A stretch of 64,000 bases of DNA from Cryobacterium tepidiphilum (GTDB taxonomy: Bacteria > Actinomycetota > Actinomycetes > Actinomycetales > Microbacteriaceae). The position numbers and the translations under genes are program-made. The stretch is taken from NCBI RefSeq assembly GCF_003716325.1, contig NZ_RDSR01000004.1, forward strand, positions 124,001-188,000, in the 5' to 3' direction. The notes under the pieces are model-generated. The model made no database searches. It saw only the letters and a program-made list of their open reading frames with translations, and had not been told where the DNA came from. Shown one piece after another: positions 32,873 to 43,107 of the stretch. Numbering within the stretch: the stretch's first letter is position 1; every line of letters begins with the position of its first letter.

Positions 32873-33471
32873 CGCTTAAGACTACGGTGCCCCACCGACG
32901 CTGCCGTGCCACGCTCCGCGGCGAGCCACGCCTGCTGGGCGGGAGTCATCGTGCCGCTGCGGGCGCCCGCGGTCGGGAGCGTGCCGCCGGAGATGCCGGT
33001 GCGCCACGCGTGGCAGATGGCCAGGGCGAGGGCATCGGCCGCGTCGGCGGGGCGAGGCACCTCGGCCAGGCCGAGCACTCGGGCCACCATGGTGCCCACC
33101 TGCTTCTTGTCGGCCGAACCGTAGCCGGTGATGGCGGCCTTCACCTCGCTGGGCGTGTGCAAGCTGACCGGGAGCCCGCGCTGCGCGGCGAGCAGCAGCG
33201 CGACGCCGCTGATCTGCGCGGTGCCCATCACGGTGCGGAGGTTGTGCTGCGCAAACACCCGCTCGAGGGCGACGAAGGCGGGCTGGTGCTCGTCGAAGAG
33301 CAGCTCGAGTTCGCGGCTGATCGACAGCAGCCGTTGCTCCAGCGGCAGGTCGGTGGCGGTGCGCAGCACGCTGACGTGCACGAGCGTGGCGGTGCGGTTA
33401 CCGGCGACATCGACGATGCCGACGCCACAGCGGGTGAGGCCGGGGTCGATGCCGAGCACCCGAACCGTCAT
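32869..33471 (-). CDS. ruvC: crossover junction endodeoxyribonuclease RuvC
   Basis: Cleaves Holliday junctions. The 200-aa protein has [12 protein letters not shown] (first Asp), ALERVF (Glu) and the [13 protein letters not shown]-terminal Asp motif, the conserved acidic residues of the RNase H-fold site. It lies 4 nt after the yebC gene. Confidence 0.97.
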   Translation of the reverse strand: MTVRVLGIDPGLTRCGVGIVDVAGNRTATLVHVSVLRTATDLPLEQRLLSISRELELLFDEHQPAFVALERVFAQHNLRTVMGTAQISGVALLLAAQRGLPVSLHTPSEVKAAITGYGSADKKQVGTMVARVLGLAEVPRPADAADALALAICHAWRTGISGGTLPTAGARSGTMTPAQQAWLAAERGTAASVGHRSLKR

Positions 33472-33475
33472 CGGG

Positions 33476-34240
33476 CTATTCCGAATCCGCTTCGAGCTCG
33501 GCCTGCACCGACGCGGGCACGTCGTAGTTGCTGTAGATGTTCTGCACGTCGTCGAGGTCTTCCAGCGCGTCGATCAGGCGGAACACCTTGCGGGCGGTGT
33601 CGGCGTCGACCTCCACCTTGAGCGACGGGACGAAGGCGATGTCGGCGGAGTCGTAGTCGATCCCGGCGTCCTGCAGGGCGGTGCGGGCGGCGACGAGGTC
33701 GCTGGCGTCGGTGAACACCTCGAAGACGTCACCGTCGCCCACGACCTCCTCGGCACCGGCGTCGAGCACGGCCACGAGCACGTCATCCTCGGTCAGTTCG
33801 TCGGACTGGGGAACGACGACAACACCTTTGCGGTGGAAGTTGTACGCGACGCTGCCCGGGTCGGCCATGGTGCCGCCGTTGCGCGTCATGGCGGTGCGCA
33901 CCTCGGCGGCCGCGCGGTTCTTGTTGTCGGTGAGGCACTCGATCATGATGGCGACGCCGTTCGCGGCATAGCCTTCGTACATGATCGTCGTGTAGTCGAT
34001 GGACTCACCGGTGAGACCGGCGCCGCGCTTGATGGCACGGTCGATGTTGTCGTTCGGGACCGAGGTCTTCTTGGCCTTCTGCACGGCGTCGACCAGGGTC
34101 GGGTTGCCGGAGAGGTCGGCGCCGCCCATCTTGGCGGCGACCTCGATGTTCTTGATCAGCTTCGCGAACGACTTGGCCCGGCGCTGGTCGATGACCGCCT
34201 TCTTGTGCTTGGTGGTCGCCCATTTGGAATGCCCGGACAT
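33476..34240 (-). CDS. YebC/PmpR family regulatory protein
   Basis: A 254-aa protein beginning [15 protein letters not shown], the invariant family N-terminus. YebC proteins have been described as DNA-binding regulators and, more recently, as translation factors for difficult peptide stretches. Which role applies cannot be read from sequence. The order pdxT-yebC-ruvC is conserved in Actinobacteria. A short hairpin (34263-34279, GGCTCTG/CAGAGCC) without a T-run separates it from pdxT. Confidence 0.95.
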   Translation of the reverse strand: MSGHSKWATTKHKKAVIDQRRAKSFAKLIKNIEVAAKMGGADLSGNPTLVDAVQKAKKTSVPNDNIDRAIKRGAGLTGESIDYTTIMYEGYAANGVAIMIECLTDNKNRAAAEVRTAMTRNGGTMADPGSVAYNFHRKGVVVVPQSDELTEDDVLVAVLDAGAEEVVGDGDVFEVFTDASDLVAARTALQDAGIDYDSADIAFVPSLKVEVDADTARKVFRLIDALEDLDDVQNIYSNYDVPASVQAELEADSE

Positions 34241-34286
34241 GAATCTCCCGTGTGTGTCGTTCGGCTCTGGTGCAGAGCCATTCTAA

Positions 34287-34891
34287 TCAGGGCCGGTAGT
34301 CGGCAGCCTCGACCTTGCCGAGGAAATACTCATGGAACCGGTACTCCCCCGTGATCTCCGGGTGGAACGAGGTTCCCAGCAGGTTGCCCTGCTCCACCGC
34401 CACGCACCGGCCGTCGGCAACGGATGCGAGGGCGGTCGCGGCCTCGCCCACCCTCTCGACGATCGGGGCCCGGATGAAGACCGCGTGCACCGGTGTGTCG
34501 GCCACGGCCGGGACGTCGAGGTCCGTTTCGAAGGAATCGACCTGGGAGCCGAAGGCGTTGCGGCGCACGCTGATGTCCAGTCCCCCGATGCTCTGCTGCC
34601 CGGCGATGCCGTCGATGATCGTGTCGGCGAGCATGATCAACCCGGCGCACGTGCCGAACACCGGCATGCCGGCGCGCACGGCGTCCTTCAGCGGTTCAGC
34701 CAGCCCGTAGCCGCGCGACAGCTTGTCCATGACGCTGGATTCGCCGCCCGGGATCACCAGCCCGCTGACACGGGCGAGCTCCTCCGGGCGGCGCACCAGG
34801 ATCGTCTCGGCGCCGAGCGATCGCAGCACGTTCGCGTGCTCCCGGAAATCGCCCTGCAGGGCGAGGACGCCGACCGTCATCGACCGGGCGG

Positions 34892-34895
<4 letters not shown>
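34287..34895 (-). CDS. pdxT: pyridoxal 5'-phosphate synthase glutaminase subunit
   Basis: Releases ammonia from glutamine for PdxS. Class I amidotransferase: [10 protein letters not shown], nucleophile Cys in VFGTCAGLI (about residue 84) and the TSFHPEIT His/Glu pair near the C-terminus. I use the GTG at 34895, which overlaps the pdxS TGA (GTGA), giving 202 aa. An ATG at 34880 ([10 protein letters not shown]) matches the usual family start and would give 197 aa. Confidence 0.95.
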
Positions 34896-35794
<899 letters not shown>

Positions 35795-35862
35795 ACTTTC
35801 GATTCTATTCCTTGCGTGGGGGCGCCACGGCCGCTGGGCCGTGTGCACTGCTGGTGATCGGG

Positions 35863-36420
35863 CTAGTGTGCGACGCCGGGGCCGGCCGCGGGCCATGCCG
35901 CGGCGATCTCTCGGCGCACGTCGCCCAGGAGCCGCGGGATTGCCTTGGTCTGGGCGATGATCGGGAAGAAGTTCGAGTCCTGCGCCCAGCGGGGAACGAT
36001 GTGCTGGTGCAGGTGCTCGGCGATGCCGGCGCCCGCGACGGCGCCCTGGTTCATCCCGATGTTGAAGCCGTGGCTGCCCGAGACGGACCTCACCACGCGC
36101 ATCGCCGTCTGCGTCAGGCTACCGATCTCGGTCACTTCGTCGGGTGTCGCCTCGTCATACGTCGCAATATGCCGGTACGGGCACACGAGCAGGTGGCCGC
36201 TGTTGTAGGGGAACAGGTTGAGGATCACGTACGCGAACGTGCCGCGGGCGACGATCAGTGCCGTCTCGTCGTCCTTCGCCGGTGCGACGCAGAACGGGCA
36301 GCCCTCATCGGGCAGGTCGTTCTGGATGTACACCAGGCGGTGCGGGGTCCACAGTCTCTGGAAGGCATCGGGAACGGCGGCGAAGTCCGCCGAGGACTCC
36401 ACGTCGTCGTGCTCGCCCAC
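35863..36420 (-). CDS. HIT-domain Ap4A phosphorylase-like protein
   Basis: A 185-aa histidine-triad protein. The triad is [10 protein letters not shown] (about residues 137-146). An N-terminal GCPFC resembles the zinc-site half seen in actinobacterial Ap4A phosphorylases. GTG start, 1 nt after the thrS stop. In Mycobacterium the homologue next to thrS phosphorolyses diadenosine tetraphosphate, a by-product of aminoacyl-tRNA synthetases, so pairing with thrS makes sense. Substrate is inferred. Confidence 0.9.
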   Translation of the reverse strand: MGEHDDVESSADFAAVPDAFQRLWTPHRLVYIQNDLPDEGCPFCVAPAKDDETALIVARGTFAYVILNLFPYNSGHLLVCPYRHIATYDEATPDEVTEIGSLTQTAMRVVRSVSGSHGFNIGMNQGAVAGAGIAEHLHQHIVPRWAQDSNFFPIIAQTKAIPRLLGDVRREIAAAWPAAGPGVAH

Positions 36421-36421
36421 G

Positions 36422-38395
36422 TTACATCTGCCCCTGGGTCGTCACCTGGCTCCTGGCCTCGATCGAGGCGACGATACGACGGATGGCGTCGGCAACCGGC
36501 ACCCCGTTCTCCTGGGTGCCGTCACGGAACCGGAAGCTCACCGAGTTGTTCGCCTGGTCCTCCTCCCCTGCGATCAGCAGGTAGGGCACCTTGGCCTTGG
36601 TGTGGGTGCGGATCTTCTTCTGCATCCGGTCGTCGGAGTGGTCCACGTCGGCGCGGACGCCCGCGGCCTTCAGCTGTGCCACCACATCGTCGAGGTAGGG
36701 TCCGTACTGGTCGGAGATCGGGATGCCGACGACCTGCACGGGAGCGAGCCACACCGGGAAGGCGCCGGCGTAGTGCTCGGTGAGCACACCGAAGAACCGT
36801 TCGATCGAGCCGAACAGGGCGCGGTGGATCATGACCGGGCGCTGCTTGGAGCCGTCGGCGGCCGTGTACTCGAGCTCGAAGCGCTCCGGCAGGTTGAAGT
36901 CGAGCTGCACGGTCGACATCTGCCAGGTACGGCCGATCGCGTCGCGCGCCTGCACGGAGATCTTCGGCCCGTAGAACGCGGCGCCGCCCGGGTCGGGCAC
37001 GAGGTCGAGACCGGAGGCGATGGCGACGTCTTCGAGGGTCTGGGTGGCTTCGTCCCAGACCTCGTCGCTGCCGACGTACTTCTCCGGGTCCTTCGTGGAG
37101 AGCTCCAGGTAGAAGTCGGTGAGGCCGTAGTCGCGCAGGAGCTCCAACACGAAGTTCAGGGTCTTGGTGAGCTCGTCCTTCATCTTCTCCTTGGTGGTGA
37201 AGATGTGGGCGTCGTCCATCGTGAGGCCCCGCACGCGGGTGAGGCCGTGCACGACGCCGGACTTCTCGTTGCGGTAGACCGTGCCGAACTCGAAGAGCCG
37301 GAGTGGCAGGTCGCGGTAGGAGCGCCCGCGGGACCGGTAGACGAGGATGTGGAACGGGCAGTTCATGGGCTTCAGGTAGTAGTCCGCGCCCTGCCGGGTG
37401 ACCTCGCCTTCCTCGTTGCGGGCCTCGTCGAGGTGCATCGGCGGGAACATAGCGTCGGCGTACCAGCCGAGGTGACCGGACTCCTCGAACAGCGCACCCT
37501 TGGTGATGTGCGGCGTGTAGACGAAGTCGTAGCCCTCCCGCTCGTGCTTGACGCGCGAGTAGTTCTCCATCTCGCGGCGGATGATGCCGCCCTTCGGGTG
37601 GAAGACCGCGAGCCCCGAGCCGATCTCGTCGGGGAAGCTGAACAGGTCGAGCTCGGCGCCGAGGCGGCGGTGGTCGCGCTTGGCCGCCTCCTCCAGCCGG
37701 GCCTGGTAGGCGCGCAGTTCGTCCTTGCTGGGCCACGCGGTGCCGTAGATGCGCTGCAGCTGCGGGTTCTTCTCCGAGCCGCGCCAGTACGCGGCGGCAA
37801 GCCGGGTCAGCGCGTATCCGTTGCCGATCATGCGCGTGTTCGGCAGGTGCGGCCCGCGGCAGAGGTCCTGCCACACCGTCTCCCCCGTCTTCGGGTCGAC
37901 GTTGTCGTAGATGGTGAGCTCGGCGCCGCCGACCTCGACCGACTCGTTGGCGTCGCTCGCCGTGCCGGCGTCGGAGCCCTTCAGACCGATCAGCTCCAGC
38001 TTGTACGGCTCGCCGGACAGTTCGTCGCGGGCTTCATCGGCGCTGACCACCCGGCGCACGAAGCGCTGCCCAGAGCGGATGATGCGGTCCATGGCCTTCT
38101 CGATACCCTTGAGATCCTCGGGCGTGAACGGCTCGGCAACGTCGAAGTCGTAATAGAAGCCGTCGGTGACGGGCGGGCCGATGCCGAGCTTCGCCTCCGG
38201 GTTGATCGACTGCACCGCCTGCGCCAGCACGTGGGCGGCGGAGTGGCGAAGGATGTTGAGGCCGTCCGGGGAGTCGATGGTCACCGGTTCGACGGCATCC
38301 GTCGGCGTGACAGTGGCGGCCAGGTCCCTCAACTCACCGTTGACGCGCATTGCAACAACGGAACGGTCAGTGAAGAGTGCAAAGCCATCAGCCAC
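36422..38395 (-). CDS. thrS: threonyl-tRNA synthetase
   Basis: Charges tRNA-Thr. The 657-aa protein starts at GTG 38395 ([10 protein letters not shown]), with AAGGAG 8 nt upstream. An N-terminal TGS-like region, an editing domain ([12 protein letters not shown] and [12 protein letters not shown]), the class II catalytic core ([20 protein letters not shown]) and a C-terminal anticodon-binding domain ([13 protein letters not shown]) follow. No T-box is visible in the 177 nt between thrS and the next gene. Confidence 0.97.
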   Translation of the reverse strand: MADGFALFTDRSVVAMRVNGELRDLAATVTPTDAVEPVTIDSPDGLNILRHSAAHVLAQAVQSINPEAKLGIGPPVTDGFYYDFDVAEPFTPEDLKGIEKAMDRIIRSGQRFVRRVVSADEARDELSGEPYKLELIGLKGSDAGTASDANESVEVGGAELTIYDNVDPKTGETVWQDLCRGPHLPNTRMIGNGYALTRLAAAYWRGSEKNPQLQRIYGTAWPSKDELRAYQARLEEAAKRDHRRLGAELDLFSFPDEIGSGLAVFHPKGGIIRREMENYSRVKHEREGYDFVYTPHITKGALFEESGHLGWYADAMFPPMHLDEARNEEGEVTRQGADYYLKPMNCPFHILVYRSRGRSYRDLPLRLFEFGTVYRNEKSGVVHGLTRVRGLTMDDAHIFTTKEKMKDELTKTLNFVLELLRDYGLTDFYLELSTKDPEKYVGSDEVWDEATQTLEDVAIASGLDLVPDPGGAAFYGPKISVQARDAIGRTWQMSTVQLDFNLPERFELEYTAADGSKQRPVMIHRALFGSIERFFGVLTEHYAGAFPVWLAPVQVVGIPISDQYGPYLDDVVAQLKAAGVRADVDHSDDRMQKKIRTHTKAKVPYLLIAGEEDQANNSVSFRFRDGTQENGVPVADAIRRIVASIEARSQVTTQGQM

Positions 38396-38572
38396 GTGTG
38401 TATCTCCTTGGTTACGCCTACCCGTCAACTTTAGTGCCCGCTGAGTTTGTGCCCGTCACGCTCGGCGGCCGCCTCGGACGGCCCCAGCAAGCGTCACGCG
38501 CAACCCGGAGCCCCGCCGAACGAAGTGCCTCCGCGCCCGGCTTCCCGTCGAGCTCGGGAGTACCCTGAAGGC

Positions 38573-38890
38573 ATGAACAAGACAAATCCTCAGGAGCGGG
38601 GAGGCGCCGACGCCGCGCACCGCGGTGAGGAGCCGCACGGCGGGGAACGCACCGGTCACGAGCACCGGCACGGCGTCGGGACATGGGTGAACACGAAGCT
38701 CATGCAGGTGATCGGGCCGCCGCCGGTCGGTCCGTACGACGAGAACGTCGTCATGCCCGATTCCGAGGCACCGTGTCCGCTGTGCGGCGCCCCCATGTCG
38801 CAGCACGTCATCGACCGCACCGGCCGCGACGCCGAACTCGTCTGCCCCACGCCGCCGGCCCCGGCCGTGCACGAGCCGACAGCGCCCTGA
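38573..38890 (+). CDS. small His/Cys-rich hypothetical protein
   Basis: A 105-aa protein diverging from thrS. The N-terminal third is His/Gly/Glu-rich (GHEHRHGVG) and likely disordered. The C-terminal half has CPLCGAPMSQH and a later Cys in ELVCP, a plausible CxxC-H-C metal site. ATG 38573 follows a weak CTGAAGG. I do not recognise a named family; similar short proteins beside thrS occur in Microbacteriaceae, from memory. Confidence 0.72.
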   Translation: MNKTNPQERGGADAAHRGEEPHGGERTGHEHRHGVGTWVNTKLMQVIGPPPVGPYDENVVMPDSEAPCPLCGAPMSQHVIDRTGRDAELVCPTPPAPAVHEPTAP

Positions 38891-38893
38891 GCG

Positions 38894-39239
38894 GGGCCGG
38901 CGAGCCAACCAGCACTCCGGCGCGGCTCAGGTCTGGCCGGTGCTGACCTGCACCTTCTCGAACGTGACCTCGACCGGCGCCGGGCTGATCCGTCCGCCAG
39001 AACGATCGCAGACCGCCACCTCGACGCGCCGGTTCTCGTCACGGGGCTACTGCCAGACGAGCTGGCCGTCGACCCACTCAGACATGCCTTCCGCCTTCTC
39101 CACGGCGTAGCCCACCCGCGACGGCGAACGCCGCGCATCCGTCGAGTTGCGACCGTTGAGGATCACGACGCCGCGTGCCAGACTTCGTGACGACCGACCG
39201 TGCTCGACGACGTCGCCACGTGACGGAAGGAGTCGGGAG
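38894..39239. other. intergenic region with a possible decayed ORF on the minus strand
   Basis: No intact gene. On the minus strand a single frame reads MSEWVDGQLVWQ, then TAG (39047-39049), then about 39 further sense codons (RRVEVAVCDRSGG...) to a TGA at 38927-38929. The continuity across the TAG suggests a small gene broken by a nonsense mutation, but the family is not recognised and codon use is not decisive. Confidence 0.3.
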
Positions 39240-40181
39240 TTGAATCCAGCGATCGAGACCCATGACCTCGGCAAACGTTATGGCCGGCAGTCGGCACTGT
39301 CCGGCCTGGGCCTCGTCGTCGAAGCGGGCAGTGTGTTCGGCATGATCGGCCCGAACGGTGCAGGCAAGACCACCACCATGCGCCTGCTGCTCGACCTCAT
39401 CCGTCCCAGCACCGGCAGCGCCCACGTGCTCGGCACCGACCCTCGCACGGGCGGCCCCGGCCTCCGGCGCCGCATCGGGTTCCTCCCGGGCGAGTTCCGC
39501 GTGACCGGGCGCGCCACGGGACGCGACCTCGTCGAGTTCTATGCCCGCATCAGCGGCCGGGTCGAACCGGGCGTCATAGACCGCCTGGCCACGCGTCTCG
39601 ACCTTGACCTCAGCCGTCCGGCGAGCACCCTGTCCAAGGGAAACAAGCAGAAGATCGGCCTGGTGCAGGCCTTCATGCACCGGCCCGACCTGCTCCTCCT
39701 CGACGAGCCGACCAGCGGCCTCGATCCGCTCGTGCAGCGGGAGTTCCTCACCCTGGTGCGCGAGGCGCGCGAGAACGGCCAGACCGTGTTCCTGAGTTCC
39801 CACGTGTTGAGCGAGATCCAGCACGTGGCCGACAGCGTCGGCATCCTCCGCGCCGGAGAGCTCGTCACGACCGCGACGGTGGCCGAGCTGCGAGAGTCGG
39901 CCGTGCGTCATGTGCGGGTCACGGTCGACACAGCGGATGCGCCGGCCCTGCACGCGGAACTCGCCGCCCTCCCGCAACTCGCCGATCTCACCCAGTCGGC
40001 AGGCGCATCCGGTGTGGGCGGGGTCACGCTCTCCGCGACCATCTCCACGGATCTTCACGAATTCGTGCGCGCGATCTCTCGCTATCGGGTGCTCGACCTC
40101 GTCGCCGAGGAGGCCGACCTCGAGGAGGCTGTGCTCCGTTACTACGGCACGGACCTCCGGGAAGGAGCCGAACCGGCATGA
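39240..40181 (+). CDS. ABC transporter ATP-binding protein (ABC-2 type exporter)
   Basis: A 313-aa ATPase starting at TTG 39240 with GGAAGGAG 7 nt upstream. Walker A GPNGAGKTT (about 40), signature TLSKGNKQKIGL, Walker B LLLLDEPTSGLDP and an H-loop in LSSHVLSE. A C-terminal extension of about 90 residues resembles the DrrA/CcmA class of drug and lipid exporters. It overlaps the permease by 4 nt, so the two form one transporter. The substrate is unknown. Confidence 0.93.
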   Translation: MNPAIETHDLGKRYGRQSALSGLGLVVEAGSVFGMIGPNGAGKTTTMRLLLDLIRPSTGSAHVLGTDPRTGGPGLRRRIGFLPGEFRVTGRATGRDLVEFYARISGRVEPGVIDRLATRLDLDLSRPASTLSKGNKQKIGLVQAFMHRPDLLLLDEPTSGLDPLVQREFLTLVREARENGQTVFLSSHVLSEIQHVADSVGILRAGELVTTATVAELRESAVRHVRVTVDTADAPALHAELAALPQLADLTQSAGASGVGGVTLSATISTDLHEFVRAISRYRVLDLVAEEADLEEAVLRYYGTDLREGAEPA

Positions 40182-40975
40182 GCGCGCTCCCGCTGCTGCG
40201 TCGCGCGATGCGCTCCTCCCGGCGGTCGCTGGTCCTCTGGAGCCTCGGTGTGCTGGCCGCCCTCGCCCTCTACCTGCCGCTGTATCCGTCCATAGGCGGC
40301 AATGCCGAGATGCGGCAACTGATCGCGAACCTTCCACCCGCGCTCGTCAAGGTGATCGGCTACGACAACCTGAGCACCGGCGCGGGTTACGCACAGTCGA
40401 CGTTCTTCGGGCTCATGGGCTTCTTCCTGTTCACCATCGCCGCGGTCGGCTGGGGCACCGCCGCCATCGCAGGCGAGGAGGAGAACGGGTCGCTGGAGCT
40501 CATCCTGGCGCACGCCGTGACGCGCGGCCGCGTCGTTCTCGAGCAGGCCGCCGCGGTGGCGCTGCGGCTGCTGGTTCTCAGCATCGTCAGCGTGTTGGTG
40601 ATCCTCGCCCTGAACGGGCCCGCGCGAACGCACATCCAGCCCGGGAAGTTGCTCGCCGCGTCCGCTGCGCTGCTCGGGCTCAGCCTGCTGATCGCGTTCG
40701 CCGCACTGGCCGGAGGGGCGCTCAGCGGGCGGCGGTCGATCGCGCTCGGTGCTGGGGCCGGTCTTGCCGTGGTCGCGTACGCGGTGAATGCGGTCGCCAG
40801 CCAGAGCCCGGACTTGGACCGCCTGCACGCGTACTCCCCCTACGCCTGGGCGTTCGGCAATTCTCCCCTCACCGACGGCCCGGATTGGGGCGGCCTGGCG
40901 CCGTTGTACGGAGGGGTCGTGCTGCTGCTGGCTCTGGGCGTCGTCGGCCTTCGACGTCGCGACGTAGGGGTGTGA
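40178..40975 (+). CDS. ABC-2 type permease
   Basis: A 265-aa integral membrane protein with about six hydrophobic segments (SLVLWSLGVLAALALYLPL, FFGLMGFFLFTIAAVGWG, and four further ones to the C-terminus). The motif GEEENGSLELILAHAVTRGRV is the cytoplasmic EExxGTLExxLxxPxsR-type coupling segment of ABC-2 permeases. Its ATG overlaps the ATPase TGA. It is the membrane half of the exporter. Confidence 0.92.
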   Translation: MSALPLLRRAMRSSRRSLVLWSLGVLAALALYLPLYPSIGGNAEMRQLIANLPPALVKVIGYDNLSTGAGYAQSTFFGLMGFFLFTIAAVGWGTAAIAGEEENGSLELILAHAVTRGRVVLEQAAAVALRLLVLSIVSVLVILALNGPARTHIQPGKLLAASAALLGLSLLIAFAALAGGALSGRRSIALGAGAGLAVVAYAVNAVASQSPDLDRLHAYSPYAWAFGNSPLTDGPDWGGLAPLYGGVVLLLALGVVGLRRRDVGV

Positions 40976-41070
40976 CCGAGGCGGCTCGACCCCTTCACCC
41001 CTCGGAAGGCGACGATCGAACGGAGCAGGCACACTGAAGGTGTCCCCTTCCTGCACTGAACGCAGAACCC

Positions 41071-41253
41071 GTGCCCTCAGCCACCCCCGTGCTTCTCGTC
41101 ATGGACTTTCAGGACGGCATCGTCGAGCGTCTCGGCACTCCCGATGTCGCCGACGCCGACCCTGAGGTGCATCGAGTGCTCATCGAGAAGGTCTTTCCGC
41201 GGCGGGCGGTCGTGGCCACCACCGGCGAGTGGATGGCCACCCTGCCGGCCTGA
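41071..41253 (+). pseudogene. internally deleted cysteine hydrolase (isochorismatase family) remnant
   Basis: The 60-aa ORF from GTG 41071 joins two ends of an isochorismatase-fold protein: VLLVMDFQDGIV (the N-terminal strand with the catalytic Asp) and DADPEVHRVLIEKVFPRRA (the family C-terminus). About 120 central residues, including the catalytic Lys and Cys, are absent, and the join near 41140 keeps the frame. The product cannot be an active hydrolase. It lies just before the tRNA terminator. Confidence 0.75.
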
Positions 41254-41293
41254 TCGCCCGCACAGCGACCATCGCGGCAGGGCGCCGCAGACG

Positions 41294-41320
41294 AAAAAAG
41301 CCCCGGCAGCGCCGGGGCTT
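41294..41320 (-). terminator. rho-independent terminator of the tRNA Gly-Cys-Val unit
   Basis: On the minus strand AGCCCCGGC-GCT-GCCGGGGCT forms a perfect 9-bp stem with a 3-nt loop, followed by TTTTT. It lies 6 nt past the 3' end of tRNA-Val(GAC). This is the clearest terminator in the window. Confidence 0.92.
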
Positions 41321-41326
41321 ACGTCG

Positions 41327-41398
41327 TGGGCGATACTGGGATCGAACCAGTGACCTCTTCCGTGTCAGGGAAGCGCGCTACCGCTGCGCCAATCGCCC
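41327..41398 (-). tRNA. tRNA-Val (anticodon GAC)
   Basis: A 72-nt cloverleaf. Acceptor arms GGGCGAT/ATCGCCC with discriminator A, anticodon stem CTTCC/GGAAG around loop CTGACAC (anticodon GAC), and T-arm with GGTTCGATCC. The CCA end is not encoded. It is the last of three tRNAs transcribed together. Confidence 0.96.
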
Positions 41399-41424
41399 AT
41401 TTCCTGCCGGTACCACTGCAGGAA

Positions 41425-41498
41425 TGGAGGTGGATACGGGATTCGAACCCGTGTATACGGCTTTGCAGGCCGCTGCCTCGCCTCTCGGCCAATCCACC
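41425..41498 (-). tRNA. tRNA-Cys (anticodon GCA)
   Basis: Acceptor GGTGGAT/ATCCACC, anticodon loop CTGCAAA (GCA), T-loop GGTTCGAATCC. The discriminator is U, as expected for Cys, and CCA is encoded (41425-41427). It is the middle gene of the minus-strand tRNA unit. Confidence 0.96.
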
Positions 41499-41553
41499 GT
41501 GCGGGTTCACCACCAAACGAAGAGAACCGCACCTTTCGGTGCGATTCCATTCG

Positions 41554-41625
41554 AGCGGATGACGAGATTCGAACTCGCGACCCTCACCTTGGCAAGGTGA
41601 TGCGCTACCACTGCGCCACATCCGC
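41554..41625 (-). tRNA. tRNA-Gly (anticodon GCC)
   Basis: Acceptor GCGGATG/CATCCGC, anticodon stem TCACC/GGTGA around TTGCCAA (GCC), T-loop AGTTCGAATCT. U discriminator and no encoded CCA. It is the first gene after the promoter at 41655-41682. Confidence 0.96.
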
Positions 41626-41654
41626 GTTGCTCGCATTTCTGCGTGCTAGGAGAC

Positions 41655-41682
41655 TCTATACCGAACCCATCGCGATATTCAA
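41655..41682 (-). promoter_or_regulatory. promoter of the tRNA Gly-Cys-Val unit
   Basis: On the minus strand a -35 TTGAAT (41677-41682), 16-nt spacer and -10 TATAGA (41655-41660) lie about 30 nt before tRNA-Gly. Both boxes are close to consensus in an otherwise GC-rich sequence. Confidence 0.8.
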
Positions 41683-41784
41683 ACTGAGCGCAGCCCACGT
41701 TCATGAAGGCCGCCGATGTGCCGAAAAGGCCGCTCGTGGTCTAGTATCGTGAGTCGCGGCTGAACGTGTTTCAGACGCACATTT

Positions 41785-41860
41785 GGGCGATTGGCGCAGT
41801 TGGTAGCGCGCTTCCTTCACACGGAAGAGGTCATCGGTTCGAGTCCGGTATCGCCCACCA
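41785..41860 (+). tRNA. tRNA-Val (anticodon CAC)
   Basis: Acceptor GGGCGAT/ATCGCCC, anticodon stem CTTCC/GGAAG around loop TTCACAC (CAC), T-loop GGTTCGAGTCC, discriminator A and encoded CCA (41858-41860). It closely resembles tRNA-Val(GAC) on the other strand, which suggests duplication and anticodon change. A TAGTAT at 41742-41747 may be its -10 box. Confidence 0.96.
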
Positions 41861-41969
41861 GAACGGCCAAATTCGCGCCTCACACCGGCATCGCTCAAGA
41901 CGCAGGCACACGCGGCGCGAGCCGGCCCGCAGGCAGACCGACTCGCGTTCGTTGCTCAGGGACTCGGTA

Positions 41970-42845
41970 CTACCGGCCCTTCGGGTTGCCGTCGCCGTCG
42001 ACCTCGATCCTTTCCTGGCGCACGTCCTCGTCGACGGACACGTTGTCGGTCACGGTCTCCTTGTCGAGGCGTACGCGCTCGACCGGAACCGTCTCCTTGT
42101 CGACCACGGGGCGCTCCGCGTTGAGGGTGACCTCGTGCTCCTCTTCACTGATGGCGGGACCGTCCAGGGCGTCGCCGCGGTTGCTGTAGGTGATCGGCTC
42201 GCGCTCGACCCGCACCTCCTCATGGCTGACCGGCACCGTCTGGGTGACGTTCTCGGTGACCACGTACTTGCGGAGGCGCGCCTTCCCCGACTGCGTGGAC
42301 TCGGTGCCCACGTTGAGCCGCTCCTCCGACCGCGTCATGGCGTCATCCTTTGTGGGGCCCGAGGTGTCGTGGCCCACCGTGCCGGTCGTGTCGCGCACTC
42401 CCCCGGTGTCGCTGCCGGCGTACGTGTCAGCATCTCCGGCGTACGTTCCGCCGCCCGACACCTCGACGTGTCCTGCGTCACCGCTCGTGCCCGTGCCGAG
42501 CCCGGAATCGGACGCCGTCTGGCTGTACGACATCCCGTAGTACTCGTAGAGGGTGGCCTCCTCGCTCTCGCTCAGGGCCCCCTCGCTGTCGTCGACGCGC
42601 GGTGCATCCTTCACGGTGCCCTTGTCGTAGCCCACCCTCACCTCGTCGCCGCTCACGGTTGCGCCCTGCAGCGGGATAAACGACTCCGACATACCGAAGA
42701 GGCCGGTCTTCACGGTGACCCACTCCGGTTCGCCGCTCGCATTGTCGAGGAACACCTGTCCAACACTGCCGATCTTGTCGCCATCCGAACCGATGACGAT
42801 GCCATTGCCCTGCAGGAGAGCCTGGACCCGCTCTGTGGTGATCAT
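41970..42845 (-). CDS. PRC-barrel and DUF2382 domain protein
   Basis: A 291-aa soluble protein. The N-terminal PRC barrel (about 1-85, IVIGSDGDKIGSVGQVFLD) is followed by a Ser/Gly/Thr-rich linker, then a C-terminal DUF2382 domain (about 180-285, LRKYVVTENVTQTVPVSHEEV). The C-terminal VPV...EVRVEREPI repeats are characteristic of stress-induced YsnF-like proteins. The biochemical role is unknown. It is transcribed alone, diverging from the YihY gene. Confidence 0.88.
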   Translation of the reverse strand: MITTERVQALLQGNGIVIGSDGDKIGSVGQVFLDNASGEPEWVTVKTGLFGMSESFIPLQGATVSGDEVRVGYDKGTVKDAPRVDDSEGALSESEEATLYEYYGMSYSQTASDSGLGTGTSGDAGHVEVSGGGTYAGDADTYAGSDTGGVRDTTGTVGHDTSGPTKDDAMTRSEERLNVGTESTQSGKARLRKYVVTENVTQTVPVSHEEVRVEREPITYSNRGDALDGPAISEEEHEVTLNAERPVVDKETVPVERVRLDKETVTDNVSVDEDVRQERIEVDGDGNPKGR

Positions 42846-43107
42846 TTTCTGTTCCTATCCGTTGTGGTTCTGCGTTATGTCGTCGCGAGAATGCGGCCGC
42901 CACGGCCCCCTCAGGGCGCCGGCGACCGGCCGCGTATGCCCGGCTTCTCATGCGCCGACCGCGATCGTGGAGGCCAAGGTACTGCCGTCTTTCCGCACGC
43001 GCTAGGGGCTTCCGGTAATGGCCGGATCGGGTGATTCTGGGTCACAAGACCGTCGAGCGAATGCTGCGACGGATGCCCGAAACCGAACGAACGTGAAGGC
43101 GCGAACC

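Noticed and set aside
38396-38572. T-box leader for thrS
   Set aside because: No long structured leader, T-box sequence or terminator in the 177 nt; a consensus ribosome binding site sits directly before the start.
41294-41860. Integration site of a genomic island at the tRNA cluster
   Set aside because: No integrase, no repeated tRNA 3' end nearby and no composition change; flanking genes look ordinary.
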